A DNA stretch of 64,000 bases from Streptomyces nymphaeiformis (GTDB taxonomy: Bacteria > Actinomycetota > Actinomycetes > Streptomycetales > Streptomycetaceae). The first letter of the stretch is position 1, and each line of letters opens with the position of its first letter. The notes below the pieces were generated by a model. That model ran no database searches, was not told where the DNA came from, and worked only from the letters and a program-made list of their open reading frames with translations. The stretch lies in assembly GCF_014203895.1 (NCBI RefSeq), contig NZ_JACHJY010000010.1, positions 1-64,000 of the forward strand, given 5' to 3'. Shown here in pieces: positions 1 to 8,312 of the stretch. The position numbers and the translations under genes were made by a program.

Positions 1-95
1 AACGCCCGGTTACATTCCGAACCCGGAAGCTAAGCCTTTCAGCGCCGATGGTACTGCAGGGGGGACCCTGTGGGAGAGTAGGACACCGCCGAACA
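1..95 (+). rRNA. rrf: 5S ribosomal RNA, 3' part
   Basis: The first ~95 bases match the 3' three quarters of a Streptomyces-type 5S rRNA: the CCGAACCCGGAAGCTAAG core, the GGGGGGACCCTGTGGGAGAGTA loop region (split here across two motifs) and the closing GGACACCGCCGAAC that pairs with the missing 5' end. The 5' end lies outside the window, so the rest of an rrn operon (16S-23S) is expected immediately upstream. The 3' boundary is estimated from the helix I pairing and could be off by a base or two. Confidence 0.95.
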
Positions 96-102
96 ATTCT
101 TC

Positions 103-155
103 AGGACCTCTGGTCCCAGCGTTCACGCTGGGACCAGAGGTCCTTTTGTTTTTTG
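103..155 (+). terminator. rRNA operon terminator
   Basis: A 19-bp near-perfect stem (AGGACCTCTGGTCCCAGCG and its complement) closes on a TTCA loop and is followed by TTTTGTTTTTT. This is a textbook intrinsic terminator placed 8 bases after the 5S rRNA, so it ends the rrn operon and insulates the next gene. Confidence 0.95.
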
Positions 156-231
156 CTTGACTTTTCCGATGCGCGGCTGAGTGCCGGCTGCGCGAGAATG
201 ACTGCAGTACCCGAAGACAGGAGTCACGACG

Positions 232-2280
232 ATGTCCACCAACTCTCCCGACGACCGTCCGGAGCGCGAGCCGCGTCGCAGGGACGGTGCCGGTGGCGAC
301 CGGGGCGGCTTCCGTGGACCGCGCCGGGATGACAACCGTGGCGGCGACAGCCGTGGCGGGGACAACCGTGGCGGTGGCGGTTTCCGTCGCGATGACCGCG
401 GTGGCGACAACCGTGGCGGTGGCGGTTTCCGCCGTGATGACCGCGGTGGCGACAACCGCGGTGGCGGCTTCCGCCGTGACGACCGCGGGGACAACCGCGG
501 CGGTGGCTTCCGTCGCGATGACCGTGGTGGCGACAACCGTGGCGGTGGCGGCTTCCGTCGCGATGACCGTGGCGGTGACAACCGCGGTGGCGGTGGCGGC
601 TTCCGCCGGGACGACCGGCGTGATGAGCGTCCGTCGTTCCGTCGGGACGAGCGTCCCTCCTACGGGCAGCGTGACGACAACCGCAGTGGCGGTGGCTTCC
701 GCCGTGACGACCGTGGCGGCGACAACCGTGGCGGTGACAACCGCGGTGGCGGCTTCCGTCGCGACGACCGGCGTGACGAGCGTCCGTCGTTCCGTCGGGA
801 CGACCGTCCCTCCTACGGGCAGCGTGACGACCGTGGTGGTGACAGCCGTGGTGGCGGCTTCCGTCGCGACGACCGGCGTGACGAGCGTCCGTCGTTCCGT
901 CGGGACGAGCGTCCCTCCTACGGGCAGCGTGACGACAACCGCAGTGGCGGTGGCTTCCGCCGTGACGACCGTGGTGGCGACAACCGTGGCGGTGGCTTCC
1001 GCCGTGACGACCGTGGTGGCGACAACCGTGGCGGTGGCTTCCGCCGTGACGACCGTGGCGGCGACAACCGTGGCGGTGACAACCGTGGCGGTGGTTTCCG
1101 CCGTGACGACCGCCGTGATGAGCGTCCGTCGTCGTTCCGTCGGGACGACCGGCCCTCGTACCCCTCGCGTGACGACCGTGGCGGCGACAACCGCGGTGGC
1201 GGCTTCCGCCGTGACGACCGCCGTGACGAGCGTCCCTCGTCGTTCCGCCGGGACGACAGCCGTGGTGGCGGTGGCTTCCGGCGTGACGACCGTGGTGGCG
1301 ACAGCCGTGGCGGTGGCTTCCGCCGCGACGACCGTGGCGACCGGGGCGGCGACCGCGGTGGCTTCCGCCGCGACGACCGTGGCGACCGGGGCGGCGACCG
1401 CGGTGGGTTCCGCGGCCGGGACGACCGGGGCGGTTTCGGGCGTCGTGACGACCGGGACCGTGGCGACCGCGCGCCCATCAAGCGTCTGCCGATCCCGCCG
1501 GAGGTCACCGGTGAGGAGATCGACCCGGATGTGCGTCAGGAGCTCATGAGCCTGCCCAAGGGGCTCGCCGAGGACGTCTCGCGCAACCTGGTCATGGTCG
1601 CCCAGCTGATCGACGAGGACCCGGAGAAGGCGTACGGGTACTCGCGCGTCGCCCTGCGGCTCGCTTCCCGTGTCGCGGCCGTCCGCGAGGCCGCCGGCTT
1701 CGCCGCGTACGCGACGCAGAAGTACTCCGAGGCGCTGGCCGAGTTCCGTGCCGCGCGCCGGATGAGCGGCGGTGTCGAGCTGTGGCCCGTCATGGCCGAC
1801 TGCGAGCGCGGCCTCGGCCGGCCCGAGCGTGCCCTCGCCATGGCCGGTGAGCCCGAGGTGCAGAAGCTGGACAAGGCCGGGCAGGTCGAGATGCGGCTCG
1901 TCGCCGCAGGCGCCCGCCGCGACCTGGGTCAGCTCGACGCGGCCATCGTGACGCTGCAGAGCCCCGAGCTCGCTTCCAGCGCCGTGCACCCGTGGACCGC
2001 GCGCCTGCGGTACGCGTACGCCGACGCGCTGCTCGCCGCCGGCCGTGAGCGCGAGGCCCGCGAGTGGTTCGCCAAGGCCCTGGAGGCCGACAAGGACGGC
2101 GCCACGGACGCGTCCGACCGGCTCGCCGAGATGGACGGGGTCGAGTTCGTCGACGCGTTCGACGAGTCCGACGACGACGTGGAGAACGAGTCCGAGGAGT
2201 CCGAGGAGTCGGGTGTCGTCGAGGTCGACGACATCGACGACGAGGACGACGAGGACGAGCGGGACGGCGACAAGGGCTGA
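232..2280 (+). CDS. RGG/RD-repeat protein with C-terminal TPR-like domain
   Basis: 682 residues. ATG start with AGGAG at 219-223. Residues about 12-413 are a low-complexity array built from variants of FRRDDRGGDNRGGG and RRDERPSFRRDERPSYG, with Arg, Gly and Asp making up most of it; this resembles RGG boxes of RNA-binding or condensate-forming proteins. Residues about 414-639 are a helical, Ala/Leu/Arg-rich region with repeating helix pairs (EDPEKAYGYSRVALRLASR, EALAEFRAARRMSGG, EREAREWFAKALEADKDG) that looks like tetratricopeptide repeats. The last ~43 residues are acidic (Asp/Glu/Ser). RNA or ribosome-related binding is an inference from the RGG array and the position just after an rRNA operon; no catalytic motif is visible. 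The gene is flanked by terminators on both sides, so it is probably monocistronic. Confidence 0.9.
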   Translation: MSTNSPDDRPEREPRRRDGAGGDRGGFRGPRRDDNRGGDSRGGDNRGGGGFRRDDRGGDNRGGGGFRRDDRGGDNRGGGFRRDDRGDNRGGGFRRDDRGGDNRGGGGFRRDDRGGDNRGGGGGFRRDDRRDERPSFRRDERPSYGQRDDNRSGGGFRRDDRGGDNRGGDNRGGGFRRDDRRDERPSFRRDDRPSYGQRDDRGGDSRGGGFRRDDRRDERPSFRRDERPSYGQRDDNRSGGGFRRDDRGGDNRGGGFRRDDRGGDNRGGGFRRDDRGGDNRGGDNRGGGFRRDDRRDERPSSFRRDDRPSYPSRDDRGGDNRGGGFRRDDRRDERPSSFRRDDSRGGGGFRRDDRGGDSRGGGFRRDDRGDRGGDRGGFRRDDRGDRGGDRGGFRGRDDRGGFGRRDDRDRGDRAPIKRLPIPPEVTGEEIDPDVRQELMSLPKGLAEDVSRNLVMVAQLIDEDPEKAYGYSRVALRLASRVAAVREAAGFAAYATQKYSEALAEFRAARRMSGGVELWPVMADCERGLGRPERALAMAGEPEVQKLDKAGQVEMRLVAAGARRDLGQLDAAIVTLQSPELASSAVHPWTARLRYAYADALLAAGREREAREWFAKALEADKDGATDASDRLAEMDGVEFVDAFDESDDDVENESEESEESGVVEVDDIDDEDDEDERDGDKG

Positions 2281-2295
2281 TCCCCTGGCGTAGCG

Positions 2296-2327
2296 AGAAG
2301 GGCGGCACCCGGTGGGTGCCGCCCTTC
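2296..2327. terminator. bidirectional terminator
   Basis: A 15-bp perfect stem (AGAAGGGCGGCACCC / GGGTGCCGCCCTTCT) with a GGT-type loop sits between two converging genes, 15 bases after the RGG protein and 23 bases after the end of the DUF1015 gene. No long T tract, as is usual in Streptomyces. Confidence 0.85.
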
Positions 2328-2350
2328 TGCGTTTCTGCGTCTCGGTGTGC

Positions 2351-3646
2351 TCAGTCCAGCGCCAGGCTTCGCAGGACCAGGCCCGTCGCCGGCTTCGGGC
2401 CGAACGAGGTGGACTTGCGGGGCATCGTGACGCCCTGGCGGGCGAGGTCGCGGACGACCTCCTCCCGTACCGGATGCATGAGGACCGCCGTACCGCCGCG
2501 GCGTTCCGCCTGGGCGACCGCGGCCTCCGTGTCGTGGATGTAGGCGATGTCCTCGGGGGCGTCCGGGATGTGCCAGACGTGCTCCAGGAGGGTGGAGTGC
2601 AGGACCGTCGCGTCCAGGGTCCGCCAGGCCTGGGGGCGGTCCGTGCGGATCGTGCGGTCGAGGAGGGCCGGGTCCGGGCGGTCGAGGAGGTGGAAGGTGC
2701 CGTCGCCCGCGAGGAGGAAGGCGTTGCCCTCGGCCGCGGCGGCCTCCAGGGCCTCCAGGGCCACGGGGAGCGGCCGGTCGATCCTGCGCACCCGGAACGT
2801 GTCTCCGAGGGCCGCGAGGGCGTCGGCGACCGGCAGGCGGTTGAGGAGGCGGTGGATCGAGCGGACCCGCAGGGGGTAGCGGGCGGTGTCGATGAGGAGG
2901 ACCAGACCGTAGTTCCAGGGGCCGGGGGCCGCGTGCTCCTCGCGGAGGCGCAGGTATGTCGCCCAGCGGTGGTGGCCGTCGGCGATGAGGGCCTGGTGGT
3001 GGGCCAGTTCGCCGGCGATCACGGCGAGTTCGGCGGGTTCGGTGACCGCCCAGAGGCGGTGCTGGAAGCCGTCCTCCGTGGTGGTGGAGAACAGGGGCTC
3101 GCGCCGGACGGTGCTCTCGATGACCGCTGCGGCGCCGCCCTCCTCCGCCCCGACGTACGTGAGGAGCAGGGGCTCCAGGTTGGCTGCCGTGGTCCGCATC
3201 AGGGCGGCGCGGTCCTCGACGACGTGCGGCATGACGTCCTCGTGGGGGAGGACGACGCCCTCCGCCGGGGTGGAGAGCTCCAGGGCGCCGATGACGCCGC
3301 GCTGGAGGATGCCGTCGCCGCTCTGCTCGTACACGTAGAGCGCGGGTTCCGGGTCCGGAGCGAGGACGCCGTCCGCGAGCCAGCGGTCGAGGGTGACGGC
3401 GGCCTTGCGGTGGCGGGTGCCGGCGGTGATCGCCTGGGGGAGGATCAGCCGCACGATGTTGTGCGGATCGGCGGACTCCAGATGGAGCAGTCCGTCAGGT
3501 CGTACGACGACGTCGTAGGGAGGGGACATCACGGCGGCGAGGCTGCCGACCCGCTCGGGGACGTACCGGAGCCCGCGGAACGGGGTCAGGTGCAGGCCCG
3601 TGGTGTCGTCGCGGACGTCGTCGGCCGCGTGACCTGATGTGTTCAT
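2351..3646 (-). CDS. DUF1015 family protein
   Basis: 431 residues. The N-terminal block LHLTPFRGLRYVPERVG..MSPPYDVV and the central ADGHHRWATYLRLREE motif are hallmarks of the DUF1015 family. Some members (archaeal SerK) are ADP-dependent free-serine kinases, but for actinobacterial members the role is not established, so no reaction is assigned. The ATG at 3646 has no Shine-Dalgarno sequence; TACGAT (complement of 3653-3658) ends 6 bases before it, which fits a leaderless mRNA starting at the ATG. Longer reading of this frame to 4537 runs through the opposite gene and is not real. Divergent from the HAD gene across 78 bases. Confidence 0.88.
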   Translation of the reverse strand: MNTSGHAADDVRDDTTGLHLTPFRGLRYVPERVGSLAAVMSPPYDVVVRPDGLLHLESADPHNIVRLILPQAITAGTRHRKAAVTLDRWLADGVLAPDPEPALYVYEQSGDGILQRGVIGALELSTPAEGVVLPHEDVMPHVVEDRAALMRTTAANLEPLLLTYVGAEEGGAAAVIESTVRREPLFSTTTEDGFQHRLWAVTEPAELAVIAGELAHHQALIADGHHRWATYLRLREEHAAPGPWNYGLVLLIDTARYPLRVRSIHRLLNRLPVADALAALGDTFRVRRIDRPLPVALEALEAAAAEGNAFLLAGDGTFHLLDRPDPALLDRTIRTDRPQAWRTLDATVLHSTLLEHVWHIPDAPEDIAYIHDTEAAVAQAERRGGTAVLMHPVREEVVRDLARQGVTMPRKSTSFGPKPATGLVLRSLALD

Positions 3647-3724
3647 CCTGTCATCGTATGTGGGCGGGCATGAGCGATGATCGGGAGAGTGGGGGAATTC
3701 ACCCGGTGATCTGAGGAGTGTGCG

Positions 3725-4801
3725 GTGACGGTGCGGAACGGCCAGGGACAGCGGGACGGCGGCAGGGCGCACCCGGGCGGCAGCGCGGTCGCGCTGTGCG
3801 AGGCGTACGACACGGCGCTCCTGGACCTGGACGGTGTCGTGTACGCGGGAGGGGAGGCCGTTCCGCACGCCGTGGAGGCGCTCGGGGTCGCCCGGGCCGG
3901 CGGGATGCATCTGGCGTACGTCACCAACAACGCGCTGCGGACGCCCGGTGAGGTGGCGGAGCACCTGACGGACCTCGGCGTGCCGGCGGAGGCCGGGGAC
4001 GTGGTCACCTCGGCGCAGGCGGTGGCCCGGATGATCGCGGACGAGGTGCCGGCGGGGTCCCGGGTGCTCGTCATCGGCGGCGAGGGGCTGCGGGTGGCGC
4101 TGCGCGAGCGGGGGCTCGTACCGGTGGAGTCGGCGGACTACGACCCGGCGGCGGTCGTGCAGGGGTACGGCGGGCCCGAGATGGGGTGGGGGCGGTTCGC
4201 GGAGGCGGCCTACGCGGTGGAGCGGGGGGTGCCCTGGTACGCCTCCAACACCGACCTGACGATCCCCGGGGCGCGGGGGATCGGGCCGGGCAACGGGGCG
4301 GCGGTGGAGGTCGTGCGGATCGCCACCGGGGGCCGGTACGAGCCGAAGGTCGCGGGGAAGCCGCAGCCGCCGATGCACCGGGAGACGGTGCTGCGGACGG
4401 GAGCGCGGCGGCCGCTGGTGGTGGGGGACCGGCTGGACACGGACATCGAGGGCGCGTTCAACGGCGGAGTGGACTCGCTGCTCGTGCTGACCGGGGTGAC
4501 GGACGTGGCGCAGCTGCTCGCGGCCGTGCCCGAGCACCGGCCCACGTATGTGGCGGCCGATCTGCGGGGGCTGCTCGTGGGGCAGCCCGAGGTGGTCGCG
4601 GGCGGGGGCGGGGGCTACGTGTGCGGGGGGTGGCGGGCGTCCGTGAGCGGCGGTGAGCTCGTCCTCGACGGCACGCCGGGCGAGGGCGCGGACGTGCTGG
4701 ACGCGGTGCGCGCGCTGTGCGGGGCGGCTTGGTCGGAGGCGGACCGGGCGGGCGGTGGCGTGCCGGACGCGGGGAAGGTGCTCGCGCAGCTCGGGGCGTG
4801 A
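3725..4801 (+). CDS. HAD-IIA family sugar-phosphatase-like hydrolase (NagD type)
   Basis: 358 residues from a GTG start with AGGAG at 3714-3718, six bases upstream. Motif I is DLDGVVY (residues 34-40) with nucleophile D34 and acid/base D36; VTNNALRTP follows as motif II; the C-terminal metal-binding motif GDRLDTDIEGA is at 234-244, preceded by the substrate-clamp KPQPPM. This is the layout of type IIA HAD phosphatases such as NagD and p-nitrophenyl phosphatases, which remove phosphate from small phosphorylated metabolites in the cytoplasm. The C-terminal ~70 residues after the HAD core (GGGGGYVCGGWRASV) form an extra tail seen in actinobacterial members. Substrate unknown. Followed directly by the iron box of the next gene. 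Confidence 0.9.
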   Translation: MTVRNGQGQRDGGRAHPGGSAVALCEAYDTALLDLDGVVYAGGEAVPHAVEALGVARAGGMHLAYVTNNALRTPGEVAEHLTDLGVPAEAGDVVTSAQAVARMIADEVPAGSRVLVIGGEGLRVALRERGLVPVESADYDPAAVVQGYGGPEMGWGRFAEAAYAVERGVPWYASNTDLTIPGARGIGPGNGAAVEVVRIATGGRYEPKVAGKPQPPMHRETVLRTGARRPLVVGDRLDTDIEGAFNGGVDSLLVLTGVTDVAQLLAAVPEHRPTYVAADLRGLLVGQPEVVAGGGGGYVCGGWRASVSGGELVLDGTPGEGADVLDAVRALCGAAWSEADRAGGGVPDAGKVLAQLGA

Positions 4802-4813
4802 CCGATCGACGGG

Positions 4814-4832
4814 GTTGGGTAGGCTAACCTAA
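4814..4832 (+). promoter_or_regulatory. iron box (DmdR/IdeR-type operator)
   Basis: GTTGGGTAGGCTAACCTAA matches the DmdR1/IdeR iron-box consensus TTAGGTTAGGCTAACCTAA at 16 of 19 positions, with the right half-site perfect. It lies about 64 bases upstream of a siderophore-type ABC ATPase, the expected target of iron-dependent repression. Confidence 0.8.
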
Positions 4833-4895
4833 CTTCGCGTGATCGTGGTCGTCACCGCCTGAACCGACCACGGACGAGACACCGGGAGTGCGGGT

Positions 4896-5744
4896 ATGGA
4901 CGGTCGGCAGCAGCGCCTGAGCGCGGAATCGGTCACCCTGGCGTACGAGCAGCGGGTCATCGCCCGCGATCTGTCCGTCGCGATCCCCGACCACTCGTTC
5001 ACCGTCATCGTCGGGCCCAACGCCTGTGGCAAGTCCACCCTCCTGCGGGCCCTCTCCCGGATGCTGAAGCCCAGCGAGGGTCGCGTCCTGCTCGACGGGC
5101 AGTCGATCCACGCGATGCCCGCGAAGAAGGTCGCGAAGACCCTCGGGCTGCTGCCCCAGACCTCCGTGGCCCCCGACGGCATCACCGTCGCCGACCTCGT
5201 CGCGCGCGGCCGCTACCCGCACCAGGGGCTGCTGCGCCAGTGGTCCCCGGAGGACGAGCGCATCACGCGGGAGTCCATGGCGGCGACGGGCGTCGCCGAG
5301 CTGGCCGACCGGTACGTGGACGAGCTCTCGGGCGGTCAGCGGCAGCGCGTGTGGATCGCCATGGCGCTCGCCCAGCAGACGCCGCTGCTGCTGCTCGACG
5401 AGCCCACCACGTACCTCGACATCCAGCACCAGATCGACGTCCTCGACCTGTGCGCCGAGCTGCACGAGACGCAGGGGCGGACGCTCGTCGCCGTCCTCCA
5501 CGACCTCAACCACGCCGCCCGGTACGCCACCCACCTCATCGCCGTCCGCGACGGCGAGGTCGTCGCGGAGGGAGCGCCGGCGGAGGTGGTGACCGCCGAA
5601 CTCGTCGAGCGGGTCTTCGGGCTGCGCTGCCAGGTCATCGAGGACCCCGAGACGGGGACGCCGCTGGTCGTGCCGGCCGGTCGGAAGGCGCGCGTCCGGG
5701 CGACCGCGGGGGCGCAGGCGCAGGAGCCCGCGCTGCAGAAGTGA
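4896..5744 (+). CDS. ABC transporter ATP-binding protein, iron-siderophore type (FepC/FecE-like)
   Basis: 282 residues. Walker A GPNACGKST at 40-48, signature LSGGQRQRVWIAMALAQQ at 144-161, Walker B LLLLDEP with D168/E169, then TYLDIQHQIDVLDL, a stretch typical of ferric-siderophore/heme/B12 importers, and the switch HDLNHAARYATHL. It would couple ATP hydrolysis to siderophore import at the inner face of the membrane. No cognate permease or binding protein is nearby, so it must serve components encoded elsewhere, either as a shared ATPase or as the sole one for an orphan permease. ATG 4896 is preceded by GGGAG; control by iron is supported by the operator at 4814-4832. The 3' end is part of a 41-bp triplication (see 5704-5826). 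Confidence 0.92.
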   Translation: MDGRQQRLSAESVTLAYEQRVIARDLSVAIPDHSFTVIVGPNACGKSTLLRALSRMLKPSEGRVLLDGQSIHAMPAKKVAKTLGLLPQTSVAPDGITVADLVARGRYPHQGLLRQWSPEDERITRESMAATGVAELADRYVDELSGGQRQRVWIAMALAQQTPLLLLDEPTTYLDIQHQIDVLDLCAELHETQGRTLVAVLHDLNHAARYATHLIAVRDGEVVAEGAPAEVVTAELVERVFGLRCQVIEDPETGTPLVVPAGRKARVRATAGAQAQEPALQK

Positions 5745-5826
5745 CCGTGCGGGCACGAACGCGGGAGCCCGGGTCACCGCAGTGATCGTGCGGGCACAAG
5801 CGCGGGAGCCCGCGTCGCAGAAGTGC
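5704..5826 (+). repeat. three degenerate 41-bp tandem units across the gene end
   Basis: Units 5704-5744, 5745-5785 and 5786-5826 share a CGGGCRCRARCGCGGGAGCC-type core and each ends CAGNAGTG. Units 1 and 3 agree at about 32 of 41 positions. The first unit is the last 13 codons plus stop of the ABC gene; the next two lie in the intergenic space. Because 41 is not a multiple of three, the copies did not extend the protein. Confidence 0.75.
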
Positions 5827-5842
5827 CCTCAGGGTCGTCGCG

Positions 5843-6190
5843 CTACAGCAGTGACCGCAGTCTGAGGAGGTCGCGGAAGCCGGCCTCCAGTCTGACCCGG
5901 CCCGCGGCCCAGGCCTTCGCGAAGTTCAGCTCGCCGTCCACCATCGCCACCAGGTCGTCGCCGGTCATCGCGAGCCGGATCTGCGCCTTGGCCGGCGGCG
6001 GGCCGTCCACCGCCGAGTCGACCCGGATCCGGCCGTCCGCGAGGCGGCCCGTGAACGTCGTGTCCAGGTCCGTGATGTGGCAGCTCAGGCTGCGGTCGAG
6101 CGCGGCCGCGCCGCGCACGCCCTCGTCCGCCCGCGCGAGATTGTCCGAAAGTCTGTCCAGTGCGCCGCGGCACTCCGTGATCGTCGCCAT
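5843..6190 (-). CDS. SCP2 sterol-binding domain protein
   Basis: 115 residues. The chain (ATITECRGALDRLSDNL ... SCHITDLDTTFTGRL ... PAKAQIRLAMTGDDLVAMVDGELNF ... GFRDLLRLRSLL) has the length and the alternating strand/helix pattern of a single SCP2 domain; the closing 'DDLVAMVDGELNFAKAWAAGRV' part is the most characteristic. SCP2 folds bind lipids or other hydrophobic ligands; the ligand here is unknown. Longer versions of this frame overlap divergent genes. ATG at 6190; 42 bases separate it from the divergent small gene at 6233, so both promoters must share that space. Confidence 0.82.
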   Translation of the reverse strand: MATITECRGALDRLSDNLARADEGVRGAAALDRSLSCHITDLDTTFTGRLADGRIRVDSAVDGPPPAKAQIRLAMTGDDLVAMVDGELNFAKAWAAGRVRLEAGFRDLLRLRSLL

Positions 6191-6232
6191 CGCCGTCGAC
6201 GGTACCCCAGGGCTTCGCGGTAGCGTCGGGGC

Positions 6233-6496
6233 ATGAGCGACGCCACCCCCGAAGCCCCGCAGGAGCAGGCCCCGGCCGCGACGGACGACCCCGCGGGACC
6301 CGCGCCGCTCGGTGTCGCCGTGGAGACCACCGGCCATCCCGCCGTCGACGCCGGCCTCGCGCGCCTCGCCGAACTCGACCACCTCCCGGCGGACGGACAC
6401 CTGGCGGTGTACGAGGATGTACACCGTGGACTGCGCGCCGAGCTGACCTCGCTCGACGCGCACCCCGCCCCCCGTCCGTACGACAACAGGAGCTGA
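6233..6496 (+). CDS. small conserved hypothetical protein ahead of tlyA
   Basis: 87 residues, Ala/Pro/Glu-rich N-terminus (disordered) followed by a short ordered part (GHPAVDAGLARLAELDHLPADGH, then LAVYEDVHRGLRAEL). No known domain recognised. It ends 7 bases before the tlyA GTG and contains the tlyA ribosome-binding site (AGGAG 6488-6492) in its own last codons, so it is the first gene of the tlyA-nadK operon. No clear Shine-Dalgarno precedes ATG 6233. Confidence 0.75.
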   Translation: MSDATPEAPQEQAPAATDDPAGPAPLGVAVETTGHPAVDAGLARLAELDHLPADGHLAVYEDVHRGLRAELTSLDAHPAPRPYDNRS

Positions 6497-6503
6497 ACCG
6501 AAC

Positions 6504-7319
6504 GTGGCAGGACCGGCACGCCGCCGTCTGGACGCCGAGCTGGTACGGCGCAAGCTCGCGCGCTCGCGCGAGCACGCCAGCCAGCTGATCGCCGCGGGCC
6601 GGGTGACCGTCGGCAAGACCGTCGCCACCAAGCCCGCCACCCAGGTCGAGACCGCCGCGGCCATCGTCGTCGCCCAGGACGACGCCGACCCCGACTACGT
6701 CTCGCGCGGCGGCCACAAGCTCGCCGGGGCCTTCGCCGCCTTCGTGCCCCAGGGCCTCCAGGTCGAGGGCCGGCGAGCCCTGGACGCCGGGGCCTCCACC
6801 GGCGGCTTCACGGACGTCCTGCTGCGCGCGGGCGCCGCTCACGTCGTCGCCGTCGACGTCGGCTACGGACAGCTCGCCTGGTCGCTGCAGAGCGACGAGC
6901 GCGTCACCGTGAAGGACCGCACGAACGTACGCGAGTTGACGCTCGACGCCATCGACGGCGTCCCCGTCGACCTCGTCGTCGGCGACCTGTCCTTCATCCC
7001 GCTCGGGCTCGTCCTGCCCGCCCTCGCGGCCTGCACGGCGCCCGGCGCCGACCTCGTCCTGATGGTCAAGCCGCAGTTCGAGGTGGGCAAGGAGCGGCTC
7101 GGCACCGGCGGAGTCGTACGCTCCGCCGAACTCCGCGCGGACGCCGTGAAGAACGTGGCCCGGCAGGCCGGCGAGCTCGGCCTCGGCGTCCTCGGCGTCA
7201 CCGCCAGCCCACTGCCCGGCCCCTCCGGCAACGTCGAGTACTTTCTGTGGCTGCGGGCAGGCGCGCCCGCGCTGGATCCGGCTGACGTCGACCGCGCCGT
7301 GGCGGAGGGACCTCGTTGA
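6504..7319 (+). CDS. tlyA: TlyA family 16S/23S rRNA 2'-O-methyltransferase
   Basis: 271 residues. The first ~60 residues are an S4 RNA-binding domain (RRRLDAELVRRKLARSREHASQLI); a FtsJ/RrmJ-type Rossmann methyltransferase follows, with SRGGHKLAGAF, the SAM-binding DAGASTGG (94-101) and VVGDLSFIPL. TlyA proteins methylate ribose 2'-OH in 16S h44 and 23S H69 rRNA, which in actinobacteria affects capreomycin sensitivity; some members have been called hemolysins. GTG start with AGGAG 11 bases upstream. Its TGA overlaps the next start as TTGA, so nadK is translationally coupled. Confidence 0.93.
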   Translation: MAGPARRRLDAELVRRKLARSREHASQLIAAGRVTVGKTVATKPATQVETAAAIVVAQDDADPDYVSRGGHKLAGAFAAFVPQGLQVEGRRALDAGASTGGFTDVLLRAGAAHVVAVDVGYGQLAWSLQSDERVTVKDRTNVRELTLDAIDGVPVDLVVGDLSFIPLGLVLPALAACTAPGADLVLMVKPQFEVGKERLGTGGVVRSAELRADAVKNVARQAGELGLGVLGVTASPLPGPSGNVEYFLWLRAGAPALDPADVDRAVAEGPR

Positions 7320-8239
7320 GCTCAACTGCAGCAGCACCATCGGGAACAACACGCACCGTCTTCCTGCTCGCGCACACCGGCCGCCCGGCCGCCGTGCGCA
7401 GCGCCGAACTGGTCGTCCTGGGGCTGCTGCGCTGCGGCATCGGCGTCCGCGTCCTGGAGGCCGAGGCCGCGGACCTGCCGCTGCCGCCGTCCGTAGAGAA
7501 GGTGCCGGAGGCGTGCTCCGACGCGCTCGACGGCTGTGAACTCCTCGTCGTCCTCGGCGGCGACGGCACCCTGCTGCGCGGCGCGGAGTTCTCCCGCGCC
7601 TCCGGCGTGCCCATGCTCGGCGTCAACCTGGGGCGCGTCGGCTTCCTCGCGGAGGCCGAGCGCGACGACCTCGACAAGGTCGTCGACCGGGTCGTCACCA
7701 AGGCGTACGAGGTCGAGGAGCGCATGACCCTCGACGTCACCGTGTACGAGAACGGCGACGTCCTGCACCGCGACTGGGCGCTGAACGAGGCCGCCGTGCA
7801 GAAGGTCTCGCCGGAGCGGATGCTGGAGGTCGTCCTCGCGATCGACGGGCGCCCGGTGACCGGCTTCGGCTGCGACGGGGTGATCTGCGCGACACCCACC
7901 GGCTCCACCGCCTACGCCTTCTCGGCGGGCGGCCCGGTCGTCTGGCCCGAGGTCGAGGCGCTGCTCATGGTCCCGATCGGGGCCCACGCCCTCTTCGCGA
8001 AGCCGCTGATCACCACCCCCCGGTCGGTGCTCACCGTCGAGGTCGAGCCGCACACCCCGCACGGCGTGCTGTGGTGCGACGGGCGGCGGACCGTGGAGCT
8101 CCCCGCGGGCGCGCGCGTCGAGGTGCGGCGGGGCGCCGTGCCGGTCCGGCTCGCCCGGCTGCACCACGCCTCCTTCACGGACCGGCTCGTCGCCAAGTTC
8201 GCCCTGCCGGTCTCGGGATGGCGGGGCGCACCGCGCTGA
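7316..8239 (+). CDS. nadK: NAD kinase
   Basis: 307 residues. Motif GGDGT (81-85), then NLGRVGFLAEAE and the NEAAVQK motif define the ATP-NAD kinase family that makes NADP from NAD. The start is TTG at 7316, supported by GGAGG at 7304-7308 with seven bases spacing and by overlap with the tlyA stop. Gene order small protein-tlyA-nadK-recN is common in actinobacteria. The C-terminal LPVSGWRGAPR is a normal family end. Confidence 0.94.
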   Translation: MSSTAAAPSGTTRTVFLLAHTGRPAAVRSAELVVLGLLRCGIGVRVLEAEAADLPLPPSVEKVPEACSDALDGCELLVVLGGDGTLLRGAEFSRASGVPMLGVNLGRVGFLAEAERDDLDKVVDRVVTKAYEVEERMTLDVTVYENGDVLHRDWALNEAAVQKVSPERMLEVVLAIDGRPVTGFGCDGVICATPTGSTAYAFSAGGPVVWPEVEALLMVPIGAHALFAKPLITTPRSVLTVEVEPHTPHGVLWCDGRRTVELPAGARVEVRRGAVPVRLARLHHASFTDRLVAKFALPVSGWRGAPR

Positions 8240-8312
8240 CCCGCCCCGTAACGACTGGTGCTCCCGAGGGTTACGCCCGGGGGTGATGTCGCATCCGACC
8301 CGGGAAACCTCG

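Noticed and set aside
10..1989. 659-residue open frame on the minus strand, rich in Thr/Val/Ala
   Set aside because: It is the mirror of the RGG-repeat gene, covers the rRNA terminator, has no ribosome-binding site and no domain.
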